Numbered from the stretch's first letter, positions 16,083-27,095 are shown. The stretch: 64,000 nucleotides of DNA from Sebaldella termitidis ATCC 33386 (GCF_000024405.1 NC_013517.1:2170001-2234000), one strand, 5' to 3'. The notes: a model not told the origin generated them from the letters alone. A program made the numbers and translations.

Positions 16083-16721
16083 ATGAAAAATGACAGAGTA
16101 ATAGATATATTAGATGAAATAGCCAAAATAGTAATAGCACATGAAGAGGAGCTTACGGATCTGGACAGGGCAATAGGCGACGGAGACCACGGACTAAATC
16201 TGAAAAGAGGATTTGATGCTGTAATGGCAAAAGTGGATTATTTCCGGGAAAATGAAGATAATATGGATTTATCAAAGCTTTTGAATGAAACAGCAATGAC
16301 TCTGCTGTCAACGGTAGGCGGTGCTTCCGGCCCGCTTTATGCTACGGCACTTATGAAAATGGCAAAGGCTTTTAGGGATAAAAACGAGGGCGATATAGAT
16401 ATTGATGATATAGAGTATGCCGTAAAGGAGGCTGTAGAAGGGATAAAGCAGAGAGGGAATGCTTCAGTCGGTGATAAGACTATGGTAGATACAATTGAAC
16501 CGTTTTATGCCGCATTCAAAAAGGCCGTACAGGAGGAAAAAAATCTCAAAAACAGCTTTGCAGAAGGACTGGAAGCAGCTGAAAAAGGTATGTTATCAAC
16601 AAAAGATATTCAGGCGAAACGGGGAAGGGCGAGTTATCTGGGTGAAAGAAGCATAGGAACTGTAGATCCGGGTGCGCGTTCCAGTTATCTTATATTAAAA
16701 ACAATTTATAATCAAATTTAG
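16083..16721 (+). CDS. dhaL: Dihydroxyacetone kinase subunit DhaL
   Basis: The 212-residue ADP-binding subunit. LDRAIGDGDHGLNLKRGF carries the Asp cluster that holds two magnesium ions, and VGGASGPLYAT and GRASYLGERSIGTVDPGA are typical of the nucleotide-binding helical barrel. I chose the ATG at 16083 after GAGGTGAA; an upstream GTG at 16074 lies inside that ribosome site. Confidence 0.93.
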   Translation: MKNDRVIDILDEIAKIVIAHEEELTDLDRAIGDGDHGLNLKRGFDAVMAKVDYFRENEDNMDLSKLLNETAMTLLSTVGGASGPLYATALMKMAKAFRDKNEGDIDIDDIEYAVKEAVEGIKQRGNASVGDKTMVDTIEPFYAAFKKAVQEEKNLKNSFAEGLEAAEKGMLSTKDIQAKRGRASYLGERSIGTVDPGARSSYLILKTIYNQI

Positions 16722-16730
16722 GAGGAAAAA

Positions 16731-18661
<1,931 letters not shown>

Positions 18662-18703
18662 AAGAATAAAAATACTTTTTGATTATTTCAGGGTTTATGA
18701 AGT

Positions 18704-18740
18704 AAAAAAACAGAAAATATATATATTTTCTGTTTTTTTT
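18704..18740 (+). terminator. Terminator after glpK
   Basis: A long A/T-rich hairpin with ACAGAAAATATA and its complement, flanked by A and T runs. It may also act on the minus-strand gene that ends at 18774. Confidence 0.75.
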
Positions 18741-18773
18741 ATGGATTTTAAAATAAATATCCGTATATATAAA

Positions 18774-19154
18774 TCAGTCAATATTATAATATTCTTTTTT
18801 TACAAATACTAATCCTGCAATGTAAAAAATCAAAATTATAATATTAAATAAAAAATGTAATATAATACTTGAGAGCTGAAGAAATATTCTGATACTGTCA
18901 GGTATGATAAATGCAAATACAAGAGGAGCCAAAAATAAAACAGAAGCAGCAATGTGGACAGCACTGGTAAGAATCATTATTTTCAATCCCTGAGGCGGGG
19001 CTTCTTCATATGGAAGCTTTGACTTTGCTGCAAGTGCAAATGTAAGAACAGCAGCAGAGGGGATAAAAGAAAACATAAATATAAGTATGCAGGATGCTAT
19101 TCCTGAAACAAATAATATGGAATATGTAAATTTGAGGTTATTATTGTCACGCAT
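18774..19154 (-). CDS. Small membrane protein of unknown function
   Basis: A 126-residue protein with about three membrane segments (near 11-42, 57-82 and 90-117) and short charged ends. I do not recognise the family. The ribosome site AAAGGAGCG precedes the ATG. It follows the immunity-like gene on the same strand after a gap of 77 bases and may share its transcript. Confidence 0.5.
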   Translation of the reverse strand: MRDNNNLKFTYSILFVSGIASCILIFMFSFIPSAAVLTFALAAKSKLPYEEAPPQGLKIMILTSAVHIAASVLFLAPLVFAFIIPDSIRIFLQLSSIILHFLFNIIILIFYIAGLVFVKKEYYNID

Positions 19155-19231
19155 GAGACGCTCCTTTAAATATAGTAATTTATTAATATTACTTTGTTAA
19201 TGAAATTTTTTCAAAAACAGAAATTTTTACT

Positions 19232-19633
19232 TTACTTGGTAAATAATTTTTTCCATTTTGGCAGAATTTTTTTTGAATATGTTTTGTAATCTTCTTCAAG
19301 ATTGAACATAACATCGGATAAACGCTGGAAAAGAGCATAGTTTTTGTCCCAATAATCAGATTCTATACCCAATACGGCATATAACAGATCGCCGTTATAA
19401 AAATCACCGCTGCAGAAGTAATTATTTTCAAGGAACTCCAACGCAAGCGGAACAAGATATTTCAGCCCTATTTTCTGACCGACAAGCATTCTTATATTTT
19501 CTATGCTAAGATCTTTTAAAGGAATTTTGCGTAATCTGTGGCAGTTTGTGATAAGAGCCGAATTGTATTCCGGTTTCTTCCAAACGCAGTTTTGAAGTTC
19601 TTCCAATGAACTGTTCATATAATCATTTTTCAA
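19232..19633 (-). CDS. CdiI-type contact-dependent inhibition immunity protein (orphan)
   Basis: A 133-residue helical protein resembling the CdiI_3 immunity family: SSLEELQNCVWKKPEYNSAL, CHRLRKIPLKDLSIENIRML, GQKIGLKYLVPLALEFLE and GDFYNGDLLYAVLGI match the repeated blocks I recall. Such proteins neutralise a toxin delivered by neighbouring cells. No toxin gene is adjacent, so it may be an orphan immunity gene protecting against other strains. Family assignment is from recalled sequence blocks only. Confidence 0.65.
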   Translation of the reverse strand: MKNDYMNSSLEELQNCVWKKPEYNSALITNCHRLRKIPLKDLSIENIRMLVGQKIGLKYLVPLALEFLENNYFCSGDFYNGDLLYAVLGIESDYWDKNYALFQRLSDVMFNLEEDYKTYSKKILPKWKKLFTK

Positions 19634-19664
19634 AATACTTACCTCTTTTAAATATGTTAGTAAA

Positions 19665-19703
19665 CTAAAAGGGATGTATCAAAAGAAACTTTGATACAAT
19701 CCC
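19665..19703 (-). terminator. Minus-strand terminator after the DUF2188 gene
   Basis: Read on the minus strand, GGGATTGTATCAAA pairs with TTTTGATACATCCC around GTTTC and is followed by TTTTAG. Confidence 0.7.
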
Positions 19704-19747
19704 CCAATGTAAATTCACCACAGAGAAGTGCTTAAATCTTCAGGAGA

Positions 19748-19957
19748 TTACTGCGGTTCTTTCATGTAATCGTATTTCTTACAGATTTCACCATCTTCAT
19801 CATGAATAATGAGTTTCGACTTTTCATATGTTGATATTTCTTTTGCGTAGCTTACAGCTTCTTCCTGTGAATCAAAAACTTTTGTAGCCTGCATATTTCC
19901 GTCACCCTTAACCTGCCATTCTTCGTCCTCAAGAATAACATGCTGGTTTATACCCAT
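19748..19957 (-). CDS. DUF2188 small protein
   Basis: A 69-residue protein resembling DUF2188: a strand with EEWQVKGDGNMQATKVFDSQ, a helix EEAVSYAKEIS, then LIIHDEDGEICKKYDY. I chose ATG at 19957 after AAAGGAG rather than an upstream TTG lying in the ribosome site. Function unknown. It has its own extended -10 promoter (TGCTATACT near 20016-20024, minus strand). Confidence 0.75.
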   Translation of the reverse strand: MGINQHVILEDEEWQVKGDGNMQATKVFDSQEEAVSYAKEISTYEKSKLIIHDEDGEICKKYDYMKEPQ

Positions 19958-20146
19958 GAATTTAACATCTCCTTTCAAAAAGATTCAGCAGAAAATGAAA
20001 TTACCTGCTAATATTAGTATAGCATAAGAGAGAAAAAATAGAAAGACGGTAAAAGTCCAAAGGGATAATAATCAGACCGGCAACTTCGAAGAGCTTAGTT
20101 TTCAGCTATGAAATAAAACCTACAGGTATAAAATTATATAAAAATA

Positions 20147-20175
20147 TTGCTATTATTGCTAAAATGTTATATACT
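20147..20175 (+). promoter_or_regulatory. Promoter of the thiamine transport operon
   Basis: TTGCTA (20147-20152), 17 bases, TATACT (20170-20175), just before the TPP aptamer. Confidence 0.7.
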
Positions 20176-20180
20176 AAAAT

Positions 20181-20252
20181 CAACACGGGTGCTTAATGCT
20201 GAGAAATACCGTTTAACCTGCTCTAGATAATGCTAGCGAAGGGAGTTAACAA
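20181..20252 (+). ncRNA. TPP riboswitch (THI element)
   Basis: The conserved parts of the thiamine pyrophosphate aptamer appear in order: ACGGGTGC, TGCTGAGAAATACC, AACCTG, and TAATGCTAGCGAAGGGA. It is followed at 20271 by a terminator hairpin, so bound TPP should stop transcription of the transport genes. The downstream genes fit thiamine or precursor uptake. Confidence 0.93.
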
Positions 20253-20270
20253 TACAGATATTTCTTAGTA

Positions 20271-20294
20271 GACCTTGTGAAGGTCTTTTTTTTA
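20271..20294 (+). terminator. Riboswitch-controlled terminator
   Basis: GACCTT and AAGGTC form a 6-bp stem around GTG, followed by eight to nine T. It is the expression platform of the TPP riboswitch. Confidence 0.85.
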
Positions 20295-20315
20295 TAAATT
20301 TTTCAGGAGGTAAAA

Positions 20316-20603
20316 ATGTTGGTTAATTTAAGTTTACAGGTAATTCCTACAGTAAAAGAAGAGGATATTTATTATGTGGTGGACAGAGTCATTGACAGGA
20401 TAGCAGAGTCAGGTCTGAAATATGAAGTAGGTCCTATGGAAACAACAATAGAAGGAGAGCTTGCAGATTTACTTGAGATAGTCAAAGATGCACAGGAAAT
20501 ATGTGTAAAATATGGCGCAAGCAGGGTATGTTCGGTAGTGAAAATTGATTATAAACCTGAAGGAGTTACTATAGATGAAAAAATCGGAAAATACAGGAAG
20601 TAA
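20316..20603 (+). CDS. Thiamine-binding protein (MTH1187/YkoF-like)
   Basis: A 95-residue ferredoxin-like protein of PF01910: NLSLQVIPTVKEEDIYYVVDR, then YEVGPMETTIEGELADLLEI and GASRVCSVVKIDYK. The family binds thiamine or its pyrimidine precursor in the cytoplasm, and its placement directly after a TPP riboswitch supports this. The start of the next gene lies inside its 3' end (29-base overlap). Confidence 0.85.
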   Translation: MLVNLSLQVIPTVKEEDIYYVVDRVIDRIAESGLKYEVGPMETTIEGELADLLEIVKDAQEICVKYGASRVCSVVKIDYKPEGVTIDEKIGKYRK

Positions 20604-21339
20604 ATTTCAGTCAGTATTATTTTTTCTGATACTAATTTTATTAATACAGATTATAACAGTAAAATTCGATATTCCAAAATATATATTTCCCTCACCGTCA
20701 GATGTTATAAGTGTTTTGTGGAATGATAAATCCGTTTTGGGAGAACATGCGCTGATTACATTTGGTGAAGCACTGGCAGGATTCATAGCAGCAGTTATAT
20801 CAGGAATAATATTAGGCGGACTTCTGGGATATTTCAGGCTTCTGAGAAATATACTTTACCCGCTTATTCTTATATCGCAGATGGTTCCTCTTATTGCTGT
20901 GGCACCTGTTATTTTAATATGGTTCGGCTTCGGGATAATGCCGAAGATACTGATAGTGCTTACAGTATGCATTTTTCCGTGTATTTTGTCTTTTCTGGAC
21001 GGATTGGATAATATAGATAACGAGCTGATAAGTCTTATGAAAACAATGAAGGCAAATGAAATACAGATTTTTTTTAAGCTGAAGCTTCCGGCGAGCCTGC
21101 AAAGTCTCCTTTCGGGACTAAAAATAAGTGCCGTATATAGTATAATGGGAGCAGTTATAGGTGAATGGCTCGGTGCGGAAAAAGGATTGGGGATTTATAT
21201 GACAAGAGCAATAAGCTCTTTTAGAACAGATGCTTTGTTTGCTTCGATATTTTTGATAATAATACTTAGTCTTGCTGTATTTAAGGCTACGGAATATGCA
21301 GAGAAAAAGCTGATTCCATGGAAAAATAACAAAATTTAG
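20575..21339 (+). CDS. thiX: ABC transporter permease, ThiX-type
   Basis: A 254-residue permease of the SsuC/TauC/ThiX group with about six membrane helices. It has IFPSPSDVISVLW near the N terminus and the EAA-like loop LKLPASLQSLLSGLKISAVYSIMGAVIGEWLG. AGGAG sits about 10 bases before the ATG inside the preceding gene. With ThiY and ThiZ it should import a thiamine pyrimidine precursor; TPP control supports this over taurine or sulfonate. Confidence 0.85.
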   Translation: MKKSENTGSKFQSVLFFLILILLIQIITVKFDIPKYIFPSPSDVISVLWNDKSVLGEHALITFGEALAGFIAAVISGIILGGLLGYFRLLRNILYPLILISQMVPLIAVAPVILIWFGFGIMPKILIVLTVCIFPCILSFLDGLDNIDNELISLMKTMKANEIQIFFKLKLPASLQSLLSGLKISAVYSIMGAVIGEWLGAEKGLGIYMTRAISSFRTDALFASIFLIIILSLAVFKATEYAEKKLIPWKNNKI

Positions 21340-21355
21340 ATATAGGCGGTAAAAA

Positions 21356-22339
21356 ATGAAAAAAATTTTAATTCTGATATTTTTAACAATACTCGCAGTA
21401 TCATGTAAAGATAGTGCTAAAAATGCAAAGGGCGGGGAGAAAATAAAAATTACAGTAGTTCTGGACTGGACTCCGAATACAAACCATACCGGCATTTATG
21501 TGGCTAAGGATCTTGGTTATTATGAGGAAGAAGGACTTGATGTTACAATAATACAGCCCGGAAACGGAACTTCCGACCAGCTGGTGGCATCTGGCAAGGC
21601 ACAGTTCGGAATATCGTATCAGGAAAGTGTTACATTGGCAAGGCTTCAGGATATTCCTGTTGTTTCAATTGCCGCAGTTATACAGCATAATACAAGCGGT
21701 TTTTATGCAAAGGAAGATAAAGGAATAAAAACACCCAGAGATTTTGAAAATAAGAGATACGGAGGATGGGGTTCTCCTATAGAAAAAGCCACGTTAAAAG
21801 CTCTTATGGATAAAGACGGGGGAGATGTGGAAAAAGTAAAAATCATAACATCAGGTGATACGGATTTTTTTGCATCAAGTGAGAACAGTATAGATTTTGC
21901 ATGGGGATTTGAAGCGTGGACAGGAATGGAAGCCAAGGTAAGAAATATTCCCGTAAATTATATAAAGCTCAGTGATTATAATAAAAATCTTGATTATTAT
22001 ACTCCTGTAATTATAACTAATGAAAAAATGATTTCACAAAATTCTGATATTGTGAAAAAATTTATGCAGGCTACTAAAAAAGGTTATCAGTACTCATGGG
22101 AAAATCCGGATCAAGCTGCCAATATCCTTTTGAAAAGTGCTCCTGAACTAAATAAAGATCTGGTAATGGAAAGCCAGAAATTTCTTGCAAAAGAGTATAA
22201 ATCAGATGCAGCATATTGGGGAGAACAGAAACCGGAAGTATGGGAAAATTATATGAACTGGCTGTATGATAATAAATTAATTGATAAAAAGACTGATATA
22301 TTAAAGGCATTTACCAATGATTTTGTAAAAGAACAATAA
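21356..22339 (+). CDS. thiY: Thiamine-precursor-binding lipoprotein, ThiY-type
   Basis: A 327-residue NMT1/THI5-like binding protein. The signal peptide ends in LAVSC, so Cys17 is probably lipidated and the protein anchored to a membrane. The mature part starts with VVLDWTPNTNHTGIYVAKDLGYYEEEGLDV, the signature of hydroxymethylpyrimidine-type binding proteins, and continues with PGNGTSDQLVASGKAQFGIS. It delivers ligand to ThiX. Ligand identity is inferred from family and riboswitch. Confidence 0.88.
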   Translation: MKKILILIFLTILAVSCKDSAKNAKGGEKIKITVVLDWTPNTNHTGIYVAKDLGYYEEEGLDVTIIQPGNGTSDQLVASGKAQFGISYQESVTLARLQDIPVVSIAAVIQHNTSGFYAKEDKGIKTPRDFENKRYGGWGSPIEKATLKALMDKDGGDVEKVKIITSGDTDFFASSENSIDFAWGFEAWTGMEAKVRNIPVNYIKLSDYNKNLDYYTPVIITNEKMISQNSDIVKKFMQATKKGYQYSWENPDQAANILLKSAPELNKDLVMESQKFLAKEYKSDAAYWGEQKPEVWENYMNWLYDNKLIDKKTDILKAFTNDFVKEQ

Positions 22340-22360
22340 AACAGAGGATAAGGGAGTAAA

Positions 22361-23095
22361 ATGAAAATTTCGCTGAATAATATCGGACAAATATATGACG
22401 GAAAAAAGGTTCTTTCTGATATTTCATTTGATGTAAATGAAAGTGAGTTTATCACATTAATAGGACCGAGCGGGTGCGGTAAGAGTACGATTTTCAAGAT
22501 AATAACGGGATTGGAAAAAAACTATACAGGTAATGTAATAATAGATGGAACTGATATAGAGAAATATCAGGGAAAGCTTGCCTATATGCCGCAGAATGAC
22601 CTTCTGCTGGATTGGAGAACATTATATAAAAATGCTGTCCTTCCCATGGAAATAGAAAAAACAGATAAAAAAACCATGAATGAAAGAATAAAAAAACTTC
22701 TTCCCGAATTTAAGCTTTCCGGAGAAGAGGGGAAATATCCCTATGAGTTAAGCGGCGGTATGAAAAAAAGGACGGCACTTCTCAGAACCTTTTTGGTAGA
22801 CAGTGATATAATGCTGCTTGATGAGCCATTTGGTGCACTAGATGCAATAACACGAAGCGAGATGCAGCAGTTTCTGCTTGAAGTCTGCGAAAAGCATAGA
22901 CATACTGTTTTATTTATTACACATGATATAGATGAAGCAGTGTATCTTTCAGACAGAATAATAGTTCTCGGCAAGAATCCGGCAGTGATAAAAGGAGAAA
23001 TCAAGATACAGATATCAAAGCCGAGAAATACAGATGTCCTTTTGGAAAGAGAATTTTTGGAATATAAGAAAAAAATAATGGATATGCTGGTGTAA
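22361..23095 (+). CDS. thiZ: ABC transporter ATPase, ThiZ-type
   Basis: A 244-residue ATPase with Walker A GPSGCGKST, Q-loop YMPQNDLLLDWRT, the signature ELSGGMKKRTALLRTF, Walker B IMLLDEPFGALDA and H-loop FITHDIDEA. Q-loop sequence MPQNDLLLPW-like is usual in the SsuB/ThiZ group. It powers the ThiXY importer. Confidence 0.9.
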   Translation: MKISLNNIGQIYDGKKVLSDISFDVNESEFITLIGPSGCGKSTIFKIITGLEKNYTGNVIIDGTDIEKYQGKLAYMPQNDLLLDWRTLYKNAVLPMEIEKTDKKTMNERIKKLLPEFKLSGEEGKYPYELSGGMKKRTALLRTFLVDSDIMLLDEPFGALDAITRSEMQQFLLEVCEKHRHTVLFITHDIDEAVYLSDRIIVLGKNPAVIKGEIKIQISKPRNTDVLLEREFLEYKKKIMDMLV

Positions 23096-23132
23096 TATTG
23101 TAAGCAAAAAAATCAGAAAGCAGGAATTTATT

Positions 23133-23891
23133 TTGAATATAGATGTACATTGTCATTTTGAACAGCTGCCTGCCGAGCTGCGTGAAAAAGAGATAAGAAG
23201 AAATATTGTGGCAGGCGTGGCTGTAGACTATAAAAGCGGGGAAATTCTTTTAGAATATAAAAAAATATATCCGAATCTCATGGTTTGTCTGGGAATACAT
23301 CCTGAATATCCGGAGAAGTACGGTGATTATGAGCTGGTAGAAAAACAGATCAGGGAAAATGTCTCAGAAATATCGGCAATAGGCGAGATAGGTCTTCCGT
23401 ATTTTAATCTTTTGGAAATAGAAGATATGGAAAAGAAAGCTGATATTTTAAAAAAGGCTGAAATCATTTTCGAAAGATTTCTGAAACTGGCAGCAGAGCT
23501 TGATCTTCCGGTTAATCTTCACTGTATAGAGGACAGTGGGGAATATGCAATAAGGGAGCTGGAAAAATATAAGATAAAGAAAGCTTTATTTCACTGGTTT
23601 GAGGGTGATCTGTCTGCTCTTGAAAAGATAAAAGGAAACGGATGGAATATCTCTGTATCTCCGGATGTAATTTATAATAAAGAGTATGAAAAATTTGTGA
23701 GAAATATTCCGTTGGAGATTATCACGCTGGAAAGTGACGGGCCTTGGGAATACGGAGGAGAGATTGGTATTCCTTCAATGACTGAGAAAACAGCAGATTT
23801 TTTAACAAAGATTTATTCGAAAAGCAAAGAGGAAATCTTGGAGATTGCCAATAGAAATGCATGTGTTTTATTTAATATAAAAAATGACTGA
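23133..23891 (+). CDS. TatD-family metal-dependent hydrolase
   Basis: A 252-residue TIM-barrel hydrolase: NIDVHCHFEQ carries the first metal histidines, then CLGIHPEYP, EISAIGEIGLPYF, NLHCIEDSG, FHWFEG and TLESDGPW. TatD proteins are metal-dependent nucleases or hydrolases. The start is a TTG at 23133 after AGCAGGAA, and gives a short N terminus typical of the family. It directly follows thiZ by 37 bases, so it is probably under the same TPP riboswitch; a link to thiamine salvage is speculative. Confidence 0.82.
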   Translation: MNIDVHCHFEQLPAELREKEIRRNIVAGVAVDYKSGEILLEYKKIYPNLMVCLGIHPEYPEKYGDYELVEKQIRENVSEISAIGEIGLPYFNLLEIEDMEKKADILKKAEIIFERFLKLAAELDLPVNLHCIEDSGEYAIRELEKYKIKKALFHWFEGDLSALEKIKGNGWNISVSPDVIYNKEYEKFVRNIPLEIITLESDGPWEYGGEIGIPSMTEKTADFLTKIYSKSKEEILEIANRNACVLFNIKND

Positions 23892-23947
23892 TTGTATTTT
23901 AATAATAAAAAATATAAACGAAGTTTTTTATTTTTTGCTTTAATTTC

Positions 23948-23983
23948 AAAACTATACCTTACTTAACAGGTATAGTTTTTTTG
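23948..23983 (+). terminator. Terminator after the thiamine operon
   Basis: ACTATACCT and AGGTATAGT form a 9-bp stem with a 7- to 8-base loop and a T run. Confidence 0.85.
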
Positions 23984-24158
23984 TATATCGTTTCAAAATT
24001 CTGTAATAAAGATTTATTGCCGGCTGTAAAAACAGATACTGAATAAAAAAAGAAATCAAGGAAATCAAAACTAAAAAGTCAGAATTTCAATAATTTCTTT
24101 CCGGTAATATATCATTGTCATATAATTAAGTACTATCAATATCTATAGTGAAAGTATG

Positions 24159-25919
24159 TTATTTATATTTATTTCTGAAAAGAGAAATAATAAGAATTAC
24201 AGTAAAGATAGCTGCTACAATGTAGCCGATAATACCGATAATAGACATTATGCTTTGTGTTTCACTCTGCTTTCCTGAATCAGCAAGTATCGAGGATCCT
24301 ACAATGAGAGCAAACAAGAGCATTCCTATTACTATTTTATTGGTAATATAATCCAGCTGGTCAAACATCTTTTCGAGCTTGTTATGATTATGCTCTACTT
24401 TTACCTCAAGAGTGCCGTCTTTTAGCTTATCCAGAACATCAGCCAGTTTTACGGGGATTTTAGGGGTAACTTTTCCTAAATCATACAGGCTTTTCAGATA
24501 ATCCTTAAGTTCTTTAACAGGATTGAATTTATTGGCCATATATTTTTCCATGTAAGGACCCAGGGCAGATATCAGAGTGATTTCAGGATCCAGAGTTTCT
24601 ACCACACCTACTATATTCAGAAGCCCTCTCATAAACATTGTTACTTCCTCAGGCAGACTCAGGTTATTTTCTGCACATATAGCAGTAAGTTTGGCAATAA
24701 CAATATGAAATTTCATATCTTTCAGGGAAACTCCATCTATATATGTATAATAAAAATCTTTTATTTCAGTGTTAAGCTTGTCCCTGTCTACCTTTCCCCG
24801 CTTTATACACAGCTTTAGTACAGCATTTGTCATTTCTTCCGTATCCTCGATATATATGGAATAAAGGAGATCATTAAGTCTTTTCAGCGTACTGTCGCTC
24901 ATAACACCCATCATACCGAAATCAAGAAATGTAATTTTCCCGTTACGTACAACAATATTTCCCGGATGTGGATCAGCATGAAAAAATCCGTCTTCAAAAG
25001 CCTGCTTCATATAGTTGTTAACCAGATTTTGAGCAATTTTTTTAATATCATAATTTTGTGCCTTAAGGTCATCAATGTCAGTTATTTTTATTCCGGTAAC
25101 AAAGTCCATAACAAGGATATTTTCTTTTGCATATTCCGGGTATTCTCTCAAACAGTCCATATAATCAAGATCACTGTTATTTTTGTAGAATAAATGTATA
25201 TTTTTGGCTTCCACGGTAAAATCCAGTTCATTTTCGCAGGATTTTTTCAATTCTTTTATAAGAGCAGCAGGATCCATAATTTTACTTGTAGGAGCTATTT
25301 TGAAAAAAGGCAGAGCCTTTTCAAAAAGTGAGATATCATTAAGCATCATACTTTTTATTCCTGCATGCTGAATTTTTACAGCTACTTTGGTTCCGTCTTT
25401 CAGTGTGGCAGCATGTACCTGTGCCATTGATGCAGAAGCAACAGGGATCTCTTCGATGGTATTGAAAATATTATTTACAGGGACTCCGAAGCTGCTTTCG
25501 ATAATAGATTTAACCACGAAAAAATCATCTGTTTTTACATTATCCTGAAGCATTTTAAATTCATCGGCGAGAGCATCCGAAACGAGGTCGGGACGTGTAG
25601 AAAGCATCTGTCCCATTTTGATAAATGTAGGACCCAGTTCTTCGAAAGCATCTTTTATTCTTTCGGGATGCTTTGAGGTGATAAGGCTTTCTATTGCTTT
25701 ATGTTTTCCGAGTATGGTTATGATTTGTCTCAAACGTTCCTTGTCGCTTATTTCGGAATTATCCGTAAAATTATTTATATTATTATCGCATAAATTTTCG
25801 TCAGAAAAACTGTCTTCTTTATTACCGGCATTTTCAGGCTGCATATCAACATTTTCTGTAATTACCGAATCAGGCAGATCATTTTGATCAATCTCTTTAT
25901 TATCAGTCTTTTCACTCAT
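24159..25919 (-). CDS. ABC1/AarF/UbiB-family protein kinase-like ATPase
   Basis: A 586-residue atypical kinase-like protein. After an acidic, Asn-rich N-terminal extension of about 55 residues come the family-specific KxGQ motif (PTFIKMGQMLSTRPD), the alanine-rich nucleotide loop ASASMAQVHAATL, the ion-pair lysine in KVAVKIQHAG, the catalytic loop FHADPHPGNIVV and FLDFGMMG. Two C-terminal membrane helices (about 530-580) anchor it. Relatives support quinone synthesis or lipid export; no quinone genes are nearby. AGGAGGA precedes the ATG. Confidence 0.88.
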   Translation of the reverse strand: MSEKTDNKEIDQNDLPDSVITENVDMQPENAGNKEDSFSDENLCDNNINNFTDNSEISDKERLRQIITILGKHKAIESLITSKHPERIKDAFEELGPTFIKMGQMLSTRPDLVSDALADEFKMLQDNVKTDDFFVVKSIIESSFGVPVNNIFNTIEEIPVASASMAQVHAATLKDGTKVAVKIQHAGIKSMMLNDISLFEKALPFFKIAPTSKIMDPAALIKELKKSCENELDFTVEAKNIHLFYKNNSDLDYMDCLREYPEYAKENILVMDFVTGIKITDIDDLKAQNYDIKKIAQNLVNNYMKQAFEDGFFHADPHPGNIVVRNGKITFLDFGMMGVMSDSTLKRLNDLLYSIYIEDTEEMTNAVLKLCIKRGKVDRDKLNTEIKDFYYTYIDGVSLKDMKFHIVIAKLTAICAENNLSLPEEVTMFMRGLLNIVGVVETLDPEITLISALGPYMEKYMANKFNPVKELKDYLKSLYDLGKVTPKIPVKLADVLDKLKDGTLEVKVEHNHNKLEKMFDQLDYITNKIVIGMLLFALIVGSSILADSGKQSETQSIMSIIGIIGYIVAAIFTVILIISLFRNKYK

Positions 25920-26300
25920 AAAATCCTCCTTCTGTTATATTAATATATAATATCTGTTCAATTATAACATATAATACTGTTCTTTAAAACAAAATAATAA
26001 CCTGCATATAAATGAAAATTATATTTAAAAAAATAAAAAAATTAAATAAAAAAATAAAAAATTCACACATTTGACACATTGGATGGTTATACTAAAAGCG
26101 TCAGATGAAAAATCCTGAAAATATTTATATACACTGCCTGTGAACCATTCTGTGAAAAATTTATAAGTTGTTATTTTATTATAAATAAAGTATAATTTGC
26201 TTATATAGTTTTTTATTACAGCAGTTTTGTTTATTGATACGCAGTGAAAGCTGATTACATATAAAGGTCAAAAAACAGCTGTTTAAGGAAGGTTGCTTAA
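25920..26300. other. Divergent intergenic region
   Basis: Contains the promoter of the DUF4253 gene (26168-26196) and AT-rich DNA. I see no small ORF with a ribosome site. A TTGACA at 26071 and TATACT at 26089 are too close together for a sigma-70 promoter. Confidence 0.4.
26168..26196 (+). promoter_or_regulatory. Promoter of the DUF4253 gene
   Basis: TTGTTA (26168-26173), 17 bases, TATAAT (26191-26196). The leader is roughly 100 bases long. Confidence 0.7.
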
Positions 26301-27008
26301 ATGAAAAAAAGTACAGAAGATATAGTAAATATACTGAATTATAAATATGAAGTCTTTGAAAGCTCAGTAAGAGAGATCATAGAGAACAGATATTCGGAAT
26401 TATACAAAGAGGGAAAGAAAAAAGGATTTTATCCTTTGATAGTAGTGCCTTCCGATGTTCTGTATGATGCACTGTCAGTGAATCTGGAATTAAGCAGTAC
26501 AAAAGAATTTATTAAGTTTTCAGAAGATATAGATGTAGAAAAATTTTTTAATTCCAAAAGAAGTTATTATGATTTTATGCAGGAGTATCAGGTTCCGCTG
26601 GGTGACTTTTCATTGGAAACGGCAAATGATTATCTTAATGAGTACATAGACTCGGACACTTCACATCCTTTTGAGGAAATACTTATATTAGAAATACCTA
26701 CAAGAAAGCCTTGGGAAATTCCTGGTTATATACCAATGGGTGGTTATAACGAATGTCCAGCACCTGACACTCAGATAGCCGTATCAGAATATTGGTACAG
26801 AAACTACAGGGCTATTCCCACAGTAATAACAGCAAACAGTATAGAATTTATGGCAGAGGCACCTCCGCAAAATTTTCAGGATGCGGAAAAACTGGCTTAC
26901 GAGCAATATTTGTTCTGCAATGAGGTAGTAAGCGACGGTGCAGGGTCACTGCGCAAACTGGCATCTATATTAAAGGATTCTACCGTATGGAGTTTTTGGT
27001 GGGAATAG
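26301..27008 (+). CDS. DUF4253 protein
   Basis: A 235-residue soluble protein. The C-terminal half matches the DUF4253 pattern: EYWYRNYRAIPTVITANSIE, then AEAPPQNFQDAEKLAYEQYL and the end VWSFWWE. Such genes are common near polymorphic-toxin immunity genes, and related families are suspected immunity proteins, but the function is unproven. A single-gene unit with its own promoter. Confidence 0.75.
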   Translation: MKKSTEDIVNILNYKYEVFESSVREIIENRYSELYKEGKKKGFYPLIVVPSDVLYDALSVNLELSSTKEFIKFSEDIDVEKFFNSKRSYYDFMQEYQVPLGDFSLETANDYLNEYIDSDTSHPFEEILILEIPTRKPWEIPGYIPMGGYNECPAPDTQIAVSEYWYRNYRAIPTVITANSIEFMAEAPPQNFQDAEKLAYEQYLFCNEVVSDGAGSLRKLASILKDSTVWSFWWE

Positions 27009-27073
27009 CAATTATTCCGAAAAATATTACAGGTGGCAGATTTTTCCGTTTTCTTTTTTTATTTATGAGAATT

Positions 27074-27095
27074 TTATTTTTGTATACAAAAATAA
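27074..27095. promoter_or_regulatory. 22-bp perfect palindrome, candidate GntR-type operator
   Basis: The half-site TTATTTTTGTA is followed by its exact complement, centred on GTATAC. The core TTGTATACAA fits FadR/GntR-family operators. It lies about 77 bases before the serine dehydratase start. Confidence 0.5.
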
